Shown: positions 1-9,237 of the stretch, piece after piece
How the letters are laid out: each line of letters begins with the position of its first letter
Position numbering within the stretch: position 1 is the first letter of the stretch
DNA from: Pedobacter alluvionis
GTDB lineage: Bacteria; Bacteroidota; Bacteroidia; Sphingobacteriales; Sphingobacteriaceae
Reading direction: 5' to 3'
Assembly (NCBI RefSeq): GCF_003664035.1
Contig: NZ_RCCK01000016.1
Coordinates: 62,001-126,000, forward strand
Length of the DNA stretch: 64,000 nucleotides
Program-made: the position numbers and the translations under genes
The notes under the pieces: model-generated
The model's database searches: none
Told to the model about the DNA's origin: nothing
The model's input: only the letters and a program-made list of their open reading frames with translations

Positions 1-522
1 AAGCACCATCCTTTTATCGTAAGTGCAAATGGCTTTACCACAACTGCACTGGGTACCGAATTTACCGTTAACACCAATAAAGAGAATCGGCTTACGGTAA
101 AGCTGATAGAAGGGAAGGTCGTTGTTAAAGCTGGCTCCGAAAGCAGGATGAAAATGAGCGATGTTTATTTAATTCCCGGAGAACAGTTATCCATTAATAC
201 CAAACTCAAGGTGCATAGCCTGATCAATTTTAAAGATTCGGATAAAGCAGTTAAGCCGCAACCAGTACTCAGCGCAGCCACAAAGGATGCATTATTATTT
301 AATGAAACAACTTTGAGTGAGGTGTTTAGCAGCTTATCGAAACGCTATGACACCAATCTTGTTTATGAAGGAATTGAAGAGGCCGAACTGCAGAAATTAT
401 ACTTTACCGGTAGCGTTGGTGCTGCCGAAAAATTGAATACGATACTGCCTGTTATCTGTAACATGAACGGGTTAACCTATAAACTTACCGCTAAAAGCAT
501 CACCATCAGCAAACAAAAATAA
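1..522 (+). CDS. FecR family anti-sigma factor, C-terminal part (5' end outside window)
   Basis: The frame is open from base 1, so the gene starts upstream of the window. The visible 173 residues begin inside the FecR domain (HPFIVSANGFTTTALGTEF, then KLIEGKVVVKAG) and end with a DUF4974/STN-like domain (about residues 95-170, ending KLTAKSITISKQK). In the family, FecR is a periplasm-facing membrane anti-sigma factor that relays the state of an outer-membrane SusC transporter to an ECF sigma factor. It lies 84 bp upstream of the preferred SusC start, the usual order. The membrane segment and sigma-binding N-terminus cannot be seen. Family assignment is secure; the transported signal is unknown. 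Confidence 0.9.
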   Translation, partial: KHHPFIVSANGFTTTALGTEFTVNTNKENRLTVKLIEGKVVVKAGSESRMKMSDVYLIPGEQLSINTKLKVHSLINFKDSDKAVKPQPVLSAATKDALLFNETTLSEVFSSLSKRYDTNLVYEGIEEAELQKLYFTGSVGAAEKLNTILPVICNMNGLTYKLTAKSITISKQK

Positions 523-605
523 TTTTTAAACCCTGGTTTTTAACCAAAATGAATGTCCCCCTAAACGGGATAAAGGGACGCTATTGCTTAATTTTTAATC
601 ATATC

Positions 606-3600
606 ATGCAAACAAACAAACTTAAAAAGACAATCAGAAAATTCAAATGTTTTGCCGCATTTGCGCTGCTGACCATGATTACCCATGCTGTTTATGCACA
701 GCAGAATACCTCAGTTAAAGGAACCGTAGTTGATGAAAAAGGTGCTACGCTTCCCGGGGTATCGGTAATGATGGTAGATCAGACAACTAAAAAACAAGAA
801 AGTACCGTTACCGATTTAAAAGGAATATTTGTTTTTAACAATGTTAAAATAGGAAACAGGTACGATTTTTCTTTTAATTATGTCGGTTACGAAAAGAAGA
901 CATCACCGGCCTTCCTAATCAATCCGGGTACCAATAACTCTATCCTCATCCGTATGGAAACCAGTTCTTCAGGATTGAATGATGTGGTGGTGGTAGGTTA
1001 TGGCAGCCAGCGAAAAACCAAGATTACCGGAGCAATTTCGCAGGTAAAATCAGAGGAACTGAATAAATATGCTGGCAGTAACTTCGCCCAGCAACTTGCC
1101 GGTAAAGCAGCTGGTGTGGTGATTAATGATGCTTCGGCGCAGCCAGGTACCGATCCACAGATCGTGATTCGCGGTATCGGTACGCTTACGGCGGGTGTAA
1201 GTCCTCTGGTAGTTGTAGATGGTTTTCCACTTTCTGAAGGAAGTTCACTCAATACAGTGAATCCCCAGGATATAGAAACCATTGATATCTTGAAGGATCC
1301 GGCATCAGCAGCCATTTATGGTTCAAGGGCTGCCAATGGGGTGATCCTGATTACCACTAAAAATGGCCGTTCAGATAAGAATACCGTTTCTTTCGACTTT
1401 TATACTGGTGCGCAGGTGCGTGCAGATAAAGTAGATCTTGTAGACGGTTATCAGTTCGCCCAGCTAAATACCGAAGCACGGGACTGGGGCTATGTATCCA
1501 GAAACCCAACAAACAGAAGTATTAGCGATGATTATGCCACCAGGGTTTCGAAAGGTGCGAATAAAAGAGATTTAAGGTTAAACTACATTCAGCCCTACTT
1601 AAATAACCAGCCAGGTTTAACCAATACCGATTGGCTGGATGAGATTTTTCGAACGGCGCCCATCAGCAGTTATAATGTTGCGGTTTCAGGCGGAAACGAT
1701 AAATCTAAATACTATTTCTCGGGCAATTATTTTGATCAGGACGGGATCGTGATAGAAACCGGACTGAAACGTTACAGCATGTCGTTTAAGTTTGATTCCA
1801 AACTCTCTAAATCATTTGATATAGGTTTGAGCATTAACCCAAGTTACAACCGTCAGAATTTTTTCCAGAATGATGCGAGCAGGAGCAGTGATGCCATTGG
1901 TGCCGCACTGATTATGTATCCTTTTTTCCCTGCAAGAAACAACGACGGCTCTTTGGCCATAAGCCAGCAGATTACTGCGAATACACCAGAAGATGGTGCC
2001 CTTGGTGAAAATCCTGTTGCGATAATGGAAAAAACGAAATACAATAAAAACCTGTTCCGCACCTTTGGTAATGCCTACCTTAATTTTAAACCAGTTGCAG
2101 GGCTTACCTTTAAATCACTTTTAGGTGGAGATTACAGCAATAGTTTTATCGACTTTTTTACCCCATCTGATGTGGGTGAATACCGTACGGCAGCACCAAA
2201 ACCAGCCCGGGCGAGCGAAACAAATGGCTCGGTGATCAATTACCTTTGGGAGAACACCCTTACTTTTGAGAAGACCTTTGGGAAACACGACATCAATGTG
2301 CTGGCCGGAACCACTTTTCAGAAAGAATCTGGTAACAATACGCTGGTTTCAGGTACCGGAATTCCTGATAATAACATTGACAACATTGCCGGAGCATCTT
2401 CATTTTCTGTGGTTCCGCAAAGGTATATCTGGACACAGCTTTCTTACCTGACCCGATTACAGTATGCTTATGCAAACAAATACCTGTTTTCGGCAGCCAT
2501 CAGGAGAGATGGTTCTTCAAGGTTTGGCCAGGATGCCAAATGGGGTAATTTCCCATCGGTAACCGGGGGATGGATTGTGAGTAGAGAAGATTTTTTTCCA
2601 AAGGTAAACTGGATTGATTTATTAAAGTTCAGGGCGACTTACGGCAAGGCCGGAAATAATCAGATTGGTAATTACAGTTCTTATGCCCTTGCAAATCCGC
2701 TAAGTTATGTAAGTGGATCAACACTTCTTCCAGGCTTCGCTGCAGTTAACCCGGCAAACAGTACACTATCCTGGGAAACTAAAACCTCTTATAATTTTGG
2801 AATGGACTTAGGGCTTTTCAAAGTCTTGAACCTTTCTGCCAATTATTATTCGATGGTCACTTCAGATCTTTTATTGCAGGTTCCCGTACCCTCGCAATCG
2901 GGTTATGATAGTGCATTGCAAAACGTGGGCAGGGCCAGCAACAAAGGTCTGGAGCTCGAACTCTCTGGTACAAATATTAAACTTGGTCCTTTAAACTGGA
3001 ATTTTGGTGCCAACATCGCCAGCAATAAAAATAAGGTATTGGAACTGGGGCCGGGCCAGAACCAGATTGTTACTGGTACCAATAGCGCATTCAGAACCAA
3101 AGTTGGTGGGCCAATTGCCGAGCTTTATGGTTATAATGTAACTGGTTTGTATAAAAACCAAAGTGAGATAGACAACAGTCCGCACGTTGCCGGAACCCTG
3201 CTGGGCGATTATATTGTGCAGGATGTAAACGGCGATGGAAAAATAACGCCCGACGACCGGATGGGCTTCGGTACATACGCACCAAAAATTACCTATGGTT
3301 TCAACAGTAGTCTGGCTTATAAAAGCTTTGAACTGAGTTTCTCTATCAACGGAATATGGGGAAGAAAAATTTATGATAATGGATTAGTCAATATGGAATC
3401 CGGAGAAGGTTTCTCGATGGCCGATACTTATTATTACGAGAACAGGTACCATCCTGTTAATAACCCAAATGGTTTTTTGGCGCAACCCAATACCAATTAT
3501 TCTGCCAACAGGCTAAATACCAATGCCTCGAATATTTTCTTCCAAAAGGCTGATTATATCCGCCTGCGTAATGTTCAGCTTACTTACAACCTGTCTTCAA

Positions 3601-3788
3601 AATTATTGTCTAAACTAAAAGTATCCAGGGCAAGTGTATATGTAACCGGGAATAACCTGCTCACCGTAACTAATTTTAGGGGATTCAATCCTGATGCCAC
3701 CAGCGATAACGTACTTACTTCAGGCTATTCTAATTCCAACTATCCTGTGGCCAGGTCTTTTGTAGCAGGTTTCAATTTAACCTTTTAA
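606..3788 (+). CDS. SusC/RagA family TonB-linked outer membrane transporter
   Basis: A 1060-residue TonB-dependent barrel that would import oligomeric nutrients with the SusD lipoprotein encoded next. I chose ATG 606 over an in-frame ATG at 549 because it places a basic N-terminus and signal peptide (MQTNKLKKTIRKFKC, cleavage near VYA/QQN) at the front. A carboxypeptidase-regulatory-like domain follows (VKGTVVDEKGATLPGVSV), then a TonB box/plug region (VVVVGYGSQRKTKITGAI), the SusC signature (DPASAAIYGSRAANGVILIT), and a barrel ending in Phe (AGFNLTF). No STN domain precedes the regulatory-like domain although a FecR gene is just upstream. The downstream phosphodiesterase suggests a phosphodiester-containing substrate; that is inference. 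Confidence 0.93.
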   Translation: MQTNKLKKTIRKFKCFAAFALLTMITHAVYAQQNTSVKGTVVDEKGATLPGVSVMMVDQTTKKQESTVTDLKGIFVFNNVKIGNRYDFSFNYVGYEKKTSPAFLINPGTNNSILIRMETSSSGLNDVVVVGYGSQRKTKITGAISQVKSEELNKYAGSNFAQQLAGKAAGVVINDASAQPGTDPQIVIRGIGTLTAGVSPLVVVDGFPLSEGSSLNTVNPQDIETIDILKDPASAAIYGSRAANGVILITTKNGRSDKNTVSFDFYTGAQVRADKVDLVDGYQFAQLNTEARDWGYVSRNPTNRSISDDYATRVSKGANKRDLRLNYIQPYLNNQPGLTNTDWLDEIFRTAPISSYNVAVSGGNDKSKYYFSGNYFDQDGIVIETGLKRYSMSFKFDSKLSKSFDIGLSINPSYNRQNFFQNDASRSSDAIGAALIMYPFFPARNNDGSLAISQQITANTPEDGALGENPVAIMEKTKYNKNLFRTFGNAYLNFKPVAGLTFKSLLGGDYSNSFIDFFTPSDVGEYRTAAPKPARASETNGSVINYLWENTLTFEKTFGKHDINVLAGTTFQKESGNNTLVSGTGIPDNNIDNIAGASSFSVVPQRYIWTQLSYLTRLQYAYANKYLFSAAIRRDGSSRFGQDAKWGNFPSVTGGWIVSREDFFPKVNWIDLLKFRATYGKAGNNQIGNYSSYALANPLSYVSGSTLLPGFAAVNPANSTLSWETKTSYNFGMDLGLFKVLNLSANYYSMVTSDLLLQVPVPSQSGYDSALQNVGRASNKGLELELSGTNIKLGPLNWNFGANIASNKNKVLELGPGQNQIVTGTNSAFRTKVGGPIAELYGYNVTGLYKNQSEIDNSPHVAGTLLGDYIVQDVNGDGKITPDDRMGFGTYAPKITYGFNSSLAYKSFELSFSINGIWGRKIYDNGLVNMESGEGFSMADTYYYENRYHPVNNPNGFLAQPNTNYSANRLNTNASNIFFQKADYIRLRNVQLTYNLSSKLLSKLKVSRASVYVTGNNLLTVTNFRGFNPDATSDNVLTSGYSNSNYPVARSFVAGFNLTF

Positions 3789-3855
3789 AGTAAAGCAACA
3801 TCTTAATTGTATGAAACCCTCATCAAGCTTGTCGCTTAAAAACCATAATATACCG

Positions 3856-5265
3856 ATGAAAAAAATAATCAATAAAATACTTTTTACAGGAGGAATTTTC
3901 TGTCTTTTAGGAATAACTTCCTGTACTAAAGAACTCGATCAACAGCCCATTACGGCTAAATCACTCACTAATTTTCTCACCACAGAAATCGAAGTTGAAG
4001 AGTATGTGAACGCGGTTTACGGTACCTTACAATTAAACGGCTTATATGGCCTTTACCTGCCGGCCATCGGAGAAATTCCCTCAGACAATACATTTGATGA
4101 GGTGCCTGCAAATGACAGCGGGATGTATGGCCAGCTCGATCAGTTTACCACCGTTGCCTCCAATGGCATGCTTTCAGATTTATGGAAGAATTCCTACCAG
4201 GGCATTCAGCGTACCAATACCGTGCTGAACAGGATTGATGGTATTTCTTATGCCAGCGCTGCAGTAAAACAGGCTAGAAAAGGAGAGATGCACTTTATCC
4301 GTGCCCTGCTCTACTTTAATATGGTCAGGGTATTTGGCGATGTACCTTTAGTGACCAAAGAAACCACTAATCCTAACGAGTTTTTTGGGCAGGGGCGCAC
4401 AAATAAAGATCTGGTATATGCGCAGATCATTTCAGACCTGACCAATGCCATACAAGAATTGCCTGCAAGTACCACTACACCAGGAAAAGCTGTTAAAACA
4501 GCTGCCCAATCTTTAATCGGGAAAGTCTATCTGACCTTGGGCAAATTTGCAGAAAGCAAAGCCGTACTGGCAGATGTAGTTGCCTCGGGAAGGCACCAGT
4601 TGCTTGCTGAGCCAGCTGACATTTTCGCATTGACTAACAAGAATAATAATGAAGTTATTTTTGCCGTCCAGTTTGCATCTGGCATAAACGGAAACAGCGA
4701 AGGCAGTTCAGCTTACCAGCAGTTCAGTCCATCGGGTACCATCAGCGGCGCCAAAGGCCATAATCTGCCAACCAAAAGTTTCTATCAGCTGTATAGTGCT
4801 TCAGATAAACGCAAAACAGCTTATGTTGGCCTAACCAGTGCCGGAACTCCTTTTTCTACCAAGCTGAAAGCTTCGGCAACAACTCCGGTAGACGGAGGCA
4901 GTAATTTTGTGGTGTTGCGTTATGCAGATGTATTGTTGATGCTGGCAGAAGATGAAAATGAGCTGGGGAATGCTGAGACAGCAAAAACTTACCTGAATCT
5001 GGTACGAAGAAGAGCGGGCCTGACCGATGCCACACAGCAGAGTCAGGTAGATGTTAGGGATGCAATTACGCTGGAGAGAAGATTGGAACTGATAGGGGAA
5101 GGCCATCGTTGGTTTGATCTGCTTAGAACAGGTACTGCCATTTCGGTAATGAACGCCTGGTTTGCCTCACAAAATATAACCACCAGAATTACAAACCACG
5201 ATCTCTTGCAGCCTATTCCGCAAGACCAGATTGATACAGATCCCGCAATTAAACAAAATCCATAA
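3856..5265 (+). CDS. SusD/RagB family outer membrane lipoprotein
   Basis: The surface substrate-binding partner of SusC. The start at 3856 gives a lipoprotein signal peptide with lipobox LGITSC; an in-frame ATG at 3811 would add 15 residues before it and is less likely. The 469-residue protein shows SusD landmarks: an N-terminal TPR-like part (FIRALLYFNMVRVFGDVPLV) and the C-terminal RRLELIGEGHRWFDLLRTG block. It follows SusC by 67 bp and precedes a secreted glycerophosphodiesterase by 27 bp, so all three are probably one transcript. It is shorter than the SusD at 34139 (507 residues) and clearly divergent from it, so the two loci need not bind the same ligand. Confidence 0.93.
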   Translation: MKKIINKILFTGGIFCLLGITSCTKELDQQPITAKSLTNFLTTEIEVEEYVNAVYGTLQLNGLYGLYLPAIGEIPSDNTFDEVPANDSGMYGQLDQFTTVASNGMLSDLWKNSYQGIQRTNTVLNRIDGISYASAAVKQARKGEMHFIRALLYFNMVRVFGDVPLVTKETTNPNEFFGQGRTNKDLVYAQIISDLTNAIQELPASTTTPGKAVKTAAQSLIGKVYLTLGKFAESKAVLADVVASGRHQLLAEPADIFALTNKNNNEVIFAVQFASGINGNSEGSSAYQQFSPSGTISGAKGHNLPTKSFYQLYSASDKRKTAYVGLTSAGTPFSTKLKASATTPVDGGSNFVVLRYADVLLMLAEDENELGNAETAKTYLNLVRRRAGLTDATQQSQVDVRDAITLERRLELIGEGHRWFDLLRTGTAISVMNAWFASQNITTRITNHDLLQPIPQDQIDTDPAIKQNP

Positions 5266-5292
5266 ATACCATCCAATTTTAATAAAAACGAA

Positions 5293-6192
5293 ATGAAAAG
5301 AATTATTTTACAGTTATCAATAGCATGTATTGCTTTTAGTGGGTTTGCACAATCGGTACCAGAAGTTAGTTTAAAAGAAGTACTTAACCCTAAAAGCCAA
5401 AGGGTATTGGTTACTGCCCATCGTGGCGACTGGCGCAATACGCCTGAAAATTCAATTCAGGCCCTTAAAAACTGTATTGCTATGGGAGTAGACATTATGG
5501 AACTGGATCTGAAGAAAACAAAAGACGGCCAGCTGGTGATCATGCACGATCAAACCATTGATAGAACCACAACAGGAAAAGGTGACGTTTCTGATTATAC
5601 CCTAGCCGAATTGAAAACCTTTTTCCTACGCTCAGGTTCAGGGCATCCAACTAAACACCATGTACCAACCTTTATTGAAATACTGACCATTGCGAAAAAT
5701 AAGATCATTATTGATGTAGATAAGGGATATGATTATTATCCTCAGGTAATTAAGGAACTGCGTGAACAGGGAATGATCGGCCAGGCCATCGTTAATGTAA
5801 AAGGAAGTACACCATTACCCCAGATAGAACAGGAGGTAGGTAAAATTGAGGATGACATTACCATCATGCCAATAGTGGATATGAAAAGAGCTGATGCTTC
5901 AGAAATTATTGCAAGTTATAAACCCCATCAAAAAACCATTATCCAGGCCAACTTCAGTACCGATACCTTGTCGGTTTTAAAAAAAATTGCCAGCCTGAGA
6001 ACAAATTATGGTTTATGGATCAATAGCTTATGGCCAGAACAGAACGGTGGTCATGATGATGACATGGCAGTTGAAGAAAACAAAAAGGATGAAAGCTGGG
6101 GTTGGCTGATTAGCCATAAAGCAAACCTGATCCAGACCGACCGGCCAAAAGAACTTATTGAATATTTAAAATCAAAAAAACTTCATCACTAG
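5293..6192 (+). CDS. Secreted glycerophosphodiester phosphodiesterase family protein
   Basis: GDPD enzymes hydrolyse glycerophosphodiesters to an alcohol and sn-glycerol 3-phosphate. The 299-residue protein has a signal peptide (MKRIILQLSIACIAFSGFAQ) and the family's active-site pattern: HR at residues 43-44 (TAHRGDWRNTPENS), E70 and D72 (IMELDLKKTKDG) and H85 (LVIMHDQTIDRTTTG). It is the last gene of the SusC/SusD locus, where a glycan locus would carry a glycosidase, so the transported material is probably a phosphodiester. Substrate is not proven; some family members cleave glycerophosphoinositol or teichoic-acid-like polymers. A repeat element with terminal inverted repeats begins 45 bp after the stop. 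Confidence 0.9.
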   Translation: MKRIILQLSIACIAFSGFAQSVPEVSLKEVLNPKSQRVLVTAHRGDWRNTPENSIQALKNCIAMGVDIMELDLKKTKDGQLVIMHDQTIDRTTTGKGDVSDYTLAELKTFFLRSGSGHPTKHHVPTFIEILTIAKNKIIIDVDKGYDYYPQVIKELREQGMIGQAIVNVKGSTPLPQIEQEVGKIEDDITIMPIVDMKRADASEIIASYKPHQKTIIQANFSTDTLSVLKKIASLRTNYGLWINSLWPEQNGGHDDDMAVEENKKDESWGWLISHKANLIQTDRPKELIEYLKSKKLHH

Positions 6193-6236
6193 TTTTTCTA
6201 ACTGGATTTTGATTAAGTATAGCTAAGGATTGCATA

Positions 6237-6460
6237 GAGGCTGTATCATAAAGACTCCAATAGAATGGTCATCATCTCGACCGGAGCAACGCGAAGTGGA
6301 GAGATCTATTTAGTTAGATTTCTCGACTGCGTTGCACTCCGCTCGAAATGACGGTAACACAAGGTAATTTTTACGTGAAGATTAATTAGGTCATTTATAT
6401 TGATTTTTATAAAATAAATTATCCCTCAGATTGACAGTTCAATATTTATGATACAGCTTC
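6237..6460. repeat. MITE-like element with terminal inverted repeats and an internal hairpin
   Basis: The ends are GAGGCTGTATCATAAA at 6237-6252 and TTTATGATACAGCTTC at 6445-6460, inverted repeats matching at 15 of 16 positions. Inside, 6270-6354 is a long imperfect palindrome (arms of about 38 bases around a loop near ATTTAGTT); the arms include GTCATCTCGACCGGAGC and its counterpart GCTCGAAATGACG. No coding capacity and no clear target-site duplication. Related or partial copies occur at 8429-8520, 9899-10055, 22901-22979, 28702-28784, 44399-44460 and 62075-62287. It fills most of the 392-bp gap between the GDPD gene and the ABC-F gene. Confidence 0.75.
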
Positions 6461-6552
6461 TTGTTTAAATTTCGTTCAGTTCAAATTTTATGCGCTGGAA
6501 TCAATAGTTTGAGGTTTTTCCAGACTGGCTATTAAATTTAACCGCTTTCCTT

Positions 6553-6560
6553 TATCTTTG
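6553..6560 (+). promoter_or_regulatory. Candidate Bacteroidetes -7 box (TATCTTTG) for the ABC-F gene
   Basis: TATCTTTG fits the TAnnTTTG housekeeping consensus of Bacteroidetes and lies 25 bp before the GTG start of the ABC-F gene. No convincing -33 TTTG was seen at the usual distance, so this is a position-based suggestion. Confidence 0.4.
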
Positions 6561-6584
6561 CCGCTAATTTAATATTCCCAGTTC

Positions 6585-8219
6585 GTGATTAATGTAAATA
6601 ATATCTCCGTTTCATTTGGCGGAACTACCCTTTTTAGCGATGTAACCTTTTCGATAAACGAGAACGATAAAATCGCCCTAATGGGTAAAAATGGTGCAGG
6701 CAAGTCGACCATACTAAAAATAATTGCTGATGTAGCTAAACCTACTTCTGGTAACGTAACAGGTCCGAAAGAAGCGGTGATTGCCTATTTGCCTCAACAT
6801 TTGCTCACTCATGACAATGTTACTGTTTTTGAGGAAACCATGAAAGCCTTTGCAGAGGTAAACCAGATGCAAAAAGAGCTTGATGAACTGAACGAGCAAC
6901 TTACTATCCGTACCGATTACGAAAGTGATGATTATATGAAGCTTATCGAGCGCGTATCGGAACTAAGTGAGCAATTTTATTCCATTGAAGAAATCAATTA
7001 TGATGCGGAAGTAGAGAAAGTGTTAAAAGGTTTGGGTTTTGAGCGCAAAGATTTTAGCCGCCAAACTTCTGAGTTTTCGGGTGGATGGCGTATGCGCATT
7101 GAGTTAGCCAAGATTTTATTAAAGAAACCTGATCTGATCTTACTGGATGAGCCTACCAACCACATGGATATCGAAAGTATTCAATGGCTGGAAGATTTCC
7201 TGATCAATTCGGCAAAAGCCGTAATGGTCATCTCTCACGATCGTACTTTTGTAGATAACATTACCAACCGTACCATTGAGGTAACGATGGGCAGGATATA
7301 TGATTATAAAGCCAAATATACCCATTACCTTCAACTGCGTGCTGATCGTCGTATACACCAGTTAAAGGCTTATGAAGAACAGCAACGTTTTATTGCCGAT
7401 AACCAGGAGTTTATTGATCGTTTTAGGGGAACTTATTCTAAAACCTTACAGGTGCAATCGCGTGTTAAAATGCTCGAGAAGCTTGAAGTAATTGAGATTG
7501 ATGAAGTAGATACATCGGCATTGAGATTAAAGTTTCCGCCATCGCCACGTTCAGGTCAGTATCCGGTAATGGTAGAAGAACTTACTAAAACTTATGGCGA
7601 TCATGTGGTTTTCGAAAAAGCATCCATGGTGATCGAACGGGGAGAAAAAGTAGCTTTCGTTGGTAAAAATGGCGAAGGTAAATCGACTATGATTAAAGCC
7701 ATTATGGGCGAGATAGATTTTGAAGGCGGTTTAAAAGTAGGACACAATGCTAAAATTGGCTATTTTGCGCAAAACCAGGCCGCATTACTTGATGAGAATC
7801 TCACCGTATTCGAAACCATTGATCAAATTCCTTTAAGCGACGGCTCAATAAAAATCAAAGACCTTTTAGGTGCCTTTATGTTTAGTGGCGATGATACCAC
7901 TAAAAAGGTTAAAGTGCTTTCTGGTGGCGAGAAAACACGTTTAGCTATGATTAAATTGTTGTTAGAGCCTGTAAATGTATTAATCCTGGATGAGCCGACC
8001 AACCATTTGGATATGAAGACCAAAGACATTATTAAAGATGCATTGAAAGATTTTGATGGTACTTTAATTTTGGTATCGCATGACCGGGATTTCTTAGATG
8101 GATTGGTGCAAAAAGTATTTGAATTTGGTAATAAACGTGTTCGTGAACACTTTGAAGATATCAAAGGATTCTTAGCCTATAAAAAAATGAATAGCCTGAA
8201 GGAAATTGAGCAAAGCTAA
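6585..8219 (+). CDS. ABC-F family ATP-binding protein (EttA/Uup/YdiF-like)
   Basis: A 544-residue soluble protein with two ABC cassettes and no membrane segment. ABC-F proteins act on the ribosome in translation or antibiotic protection. Cassette 1 has Walker A GKNGAGKST (residues 34-42), signature FSGGWRMRIELAK and Walker B LILLDEPTNHMD; cassette 2 has Walker A GKNGEGKST near residue 360, signature LSGGEKTRLAM and LILDEPTNHLD. The linker between them (about 240-310) is charged and helical, as in the ABC-F P-site tRNA interaction motif. The start is GTG: MINVNNISVSFGG is the normal family N-terminus and no in-frame ATG lies nearby. It appears monocistronic. I cannot separate a housekeeping role from resistance. 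Confidence 0.93.
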   Translation: MINVNNISVSFGGTTLFSDVTFSINENDKIALMGKNGAGKSTILKIIADVAKPTSGNVTGPKEAVIAYLPQHLLTHDNVTVFEETMKAFAEVNQMQKELDELNEQLTIRTDYESDDYMKLIERVSELSEQFYSIEEINYDAEVEKVLKGLGFERKDFSRQTSEFSGGWRMRIELAKILLKKPDLILLDEPTNHMDIESIQWLEDFLINSAKAVMVISHDRTFVDNITNRTIEVTMGRIYDYKAKYTHYLQLRADRRIHQLKAYEEQQRFIADNQEFIDRFRGTYSKTLQVQSRVKMLEKLEVIEIDEVDTSALRLKFPPSPRSGQYPVMVEELTKTYGDHVVFEKASMVIERGEKVAFVGKNGEGKSTMIKAIMGEIDFEGGLKVGHNAKIGYFAQNQAALLDENLTVFETIDQIPLSDGSIKIKDLLGAFMFSGDDTTKKVKVLSGGEKTRLAMIKLLLEPVNVLILDEPTNHLDMKTKDIIKDALKDFDGTLILVSHDRDFLDGLVQKVFEFGNKRVREHFEDIKGFLAYKKMNSLKEIEQS

Positions 8220-8238
8220 ATAAGTACCGCGGTCGTCA

Positions 8239-8310
8239 GTCTGAGCGTAGTCGAATACTTTTTGAGATGGATAAATCGCAAATAAATGCCCTTCGACTAC
8301 GCTCAGGGTG
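8239..8310. repeat. Inverted repeat flanking a short spacer
   Basis: TCTGAGCGTAGTCGAA and, further on, TTCGACTACGCTCAGG form a near-perfect 15-16 bp inverted repeat around an AT-rich spacer, just after the ABC-F stop. It resembles the palindromic intergenic repeats common in this group and could also act in transcript termination or mRNA 3' protection. It is a different sequence from the element at 6237-6460. Confidence 0.55.
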
Positions 8311-8367
8311 ACATCTTTTTGCGATTTATCTCTTAACTTAATGACATTGACCCTTAGCCCAGGTTTG

Positions 8368-8399
8368 AAAGCAGTTCTGAAGAGAGCTGCTTTTTTTTT
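8368..8399 (+). terminator. Intrinsic terminator-like hairpin with a U tract
   Basis: A short stem, AAAGCAG with CTGCTTT, encloses a small internal loop and runs into a stretch of nine T on the plus strand. It lies about 150 bp after the ABC-F gene, which is the only plus-strand gene it could serve; no small gene was recognised between them. Confidence 0.5.
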
Positions 8400-8428
8400 A
8401 GCTAGCACCGCGAGTGGTTTCGAAGCAT

Positions 8429-8520
8429 CGTCATTTCGACCGCAGTGGAGAAATCTTTTAACATAGTTCAAAGATCTCTCCATTTCGCTGCGCTACATCC
8501 GATAGCTATTGATAAGAGTG
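8429..8520. repeat. Partial copy of the CGTCATTTCGA palindromic repeat
   Basis: CGTCATTTCGACCGCAGTGG followed by GAGAAATCT, then AAGATCTCTCCATTTCGCTG, repeats the hairpin arms of the 6237-6460 element without its terminal inverted repeats. It lies between the convergent ABC-F and GIN-domain genes and encodes nothing credible. Confidence 0.6.
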
Positions 8521-8550
8521 ACTACCACCCGATATAAAAAATTGATCAAG

Positions 8551-9147
8551 TTAAGGAACAAGAGCGGCAATTTCCTCCTCAGAGGTTTCTACCCGGCTAA
8601 CATCCGTTTGGGCAGCCGCAAAATGATCAATAGTCAAATTGGTTGCTTTGCCCATAATCAAAGCATGACGATTGGTATTACCTTTTAGTTTTAACGTACT
8701 GCTGTCGAGAATTTCAGTATATAGCCCCTCAGTACTGGTGTCAATATCGGCAAAGGCATTTCCCTTAAGAATGATCTGGAGAAATTTCGTGGTGAATTTT
8801 GCTTCTGTTTTCACTACCGCATTTTCATCTGCCTCAATGCGGTAGATATCGTTTACATAAATAATAAGTTTACACTTTTCTTTATCGAGGCTGGTAATAC
8901 GTAGGATCTCGCCCTGTTGCGTAACTTTCGCACTACCTGCGTTATCATCTGCGTAAGATACTCCAATGGAAGTTCCTTGAACCAATATCACTTCTACATT
9001 GCCCTTTATCAAAATCTTTCTAAAGTTTTGAATGTTGCAAAGTAATATCCTGTTTTTTTCTGCAGCCCTTAAATTGTTTGGAAGAGTAGCCATCAAGGTT
9101 GTTAAGGCAAATGTCATGGTGATCAGCGTTTTAATTGAGGTTTTCAT
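8551..9147 (-). CDS. Secreted GIN-domain (DUF2807) protein
   Basis: A 198-residue exported protein with a signal peptide (MKTSIKTLITMTFALTTL, cleavage near RAA/EK). The rest matches the head GIN domain, a repetitive beta structure: FRKILIKGNVEVILVQG is the typical opening, and later strands carry the alternating pattern LKLKGNTNRHALIMGK. Such proteins are common in Bacteroidetes; an adhesin or envelope role has been proposed, but function is not established. It is monocistronic on the minus strand. A degraded relative of its C-terminal half lies at 23001-23234. A sigma-54-like promoter motif and a dyad lie upstream (9238-9254 and 9317-9334). Confidence 0.8.
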   Translation of the reverse strand: MKTSIKTLITMTFALTTLMATLPNNLRAAEKNRILLCNIQNFRKILIKGNVEVILVQGTSIGVSYADDNAGSAKVTQQGEILRITSLDKEKCKLIIYVNDIYRIEADENAVVKTEAKFTTKFLQIILKGNAFADIDTSTEGLYTEILDSSTLKLKGNTNRHALIMGKATNLTIDHFAAAQTDVSRVETSEEEIAALVP

Positions 9148-9237
9148 CTGTGTTTAATTAAATGTTATTTTTTTATACTATGGTAGTCTGTCTGCTACTG
9201 CGAATCAGTTTGTACCAATGTTATTCATTTGCAGGGT

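Noticed and set aside
549..605. Longer N-terminus for the first SusC (ATG 549)
   Set aside because: It would place 19 residues before a well-formed signal peptide; ATG 606 is preferred.
5043..5438. 131-codon minus-strand frame across the SusD/GDPD junction
   Set aside because: It lies antisense to two well-supported genes and has no domain.
8172..8483. 103-codon minus-strand frame after the ABC-F gene
   Set aside because: It runs through the palindromic repeat and the terminator-like hairpin, overlaps the end of the ABC-F gene, and shows no domain or signal.
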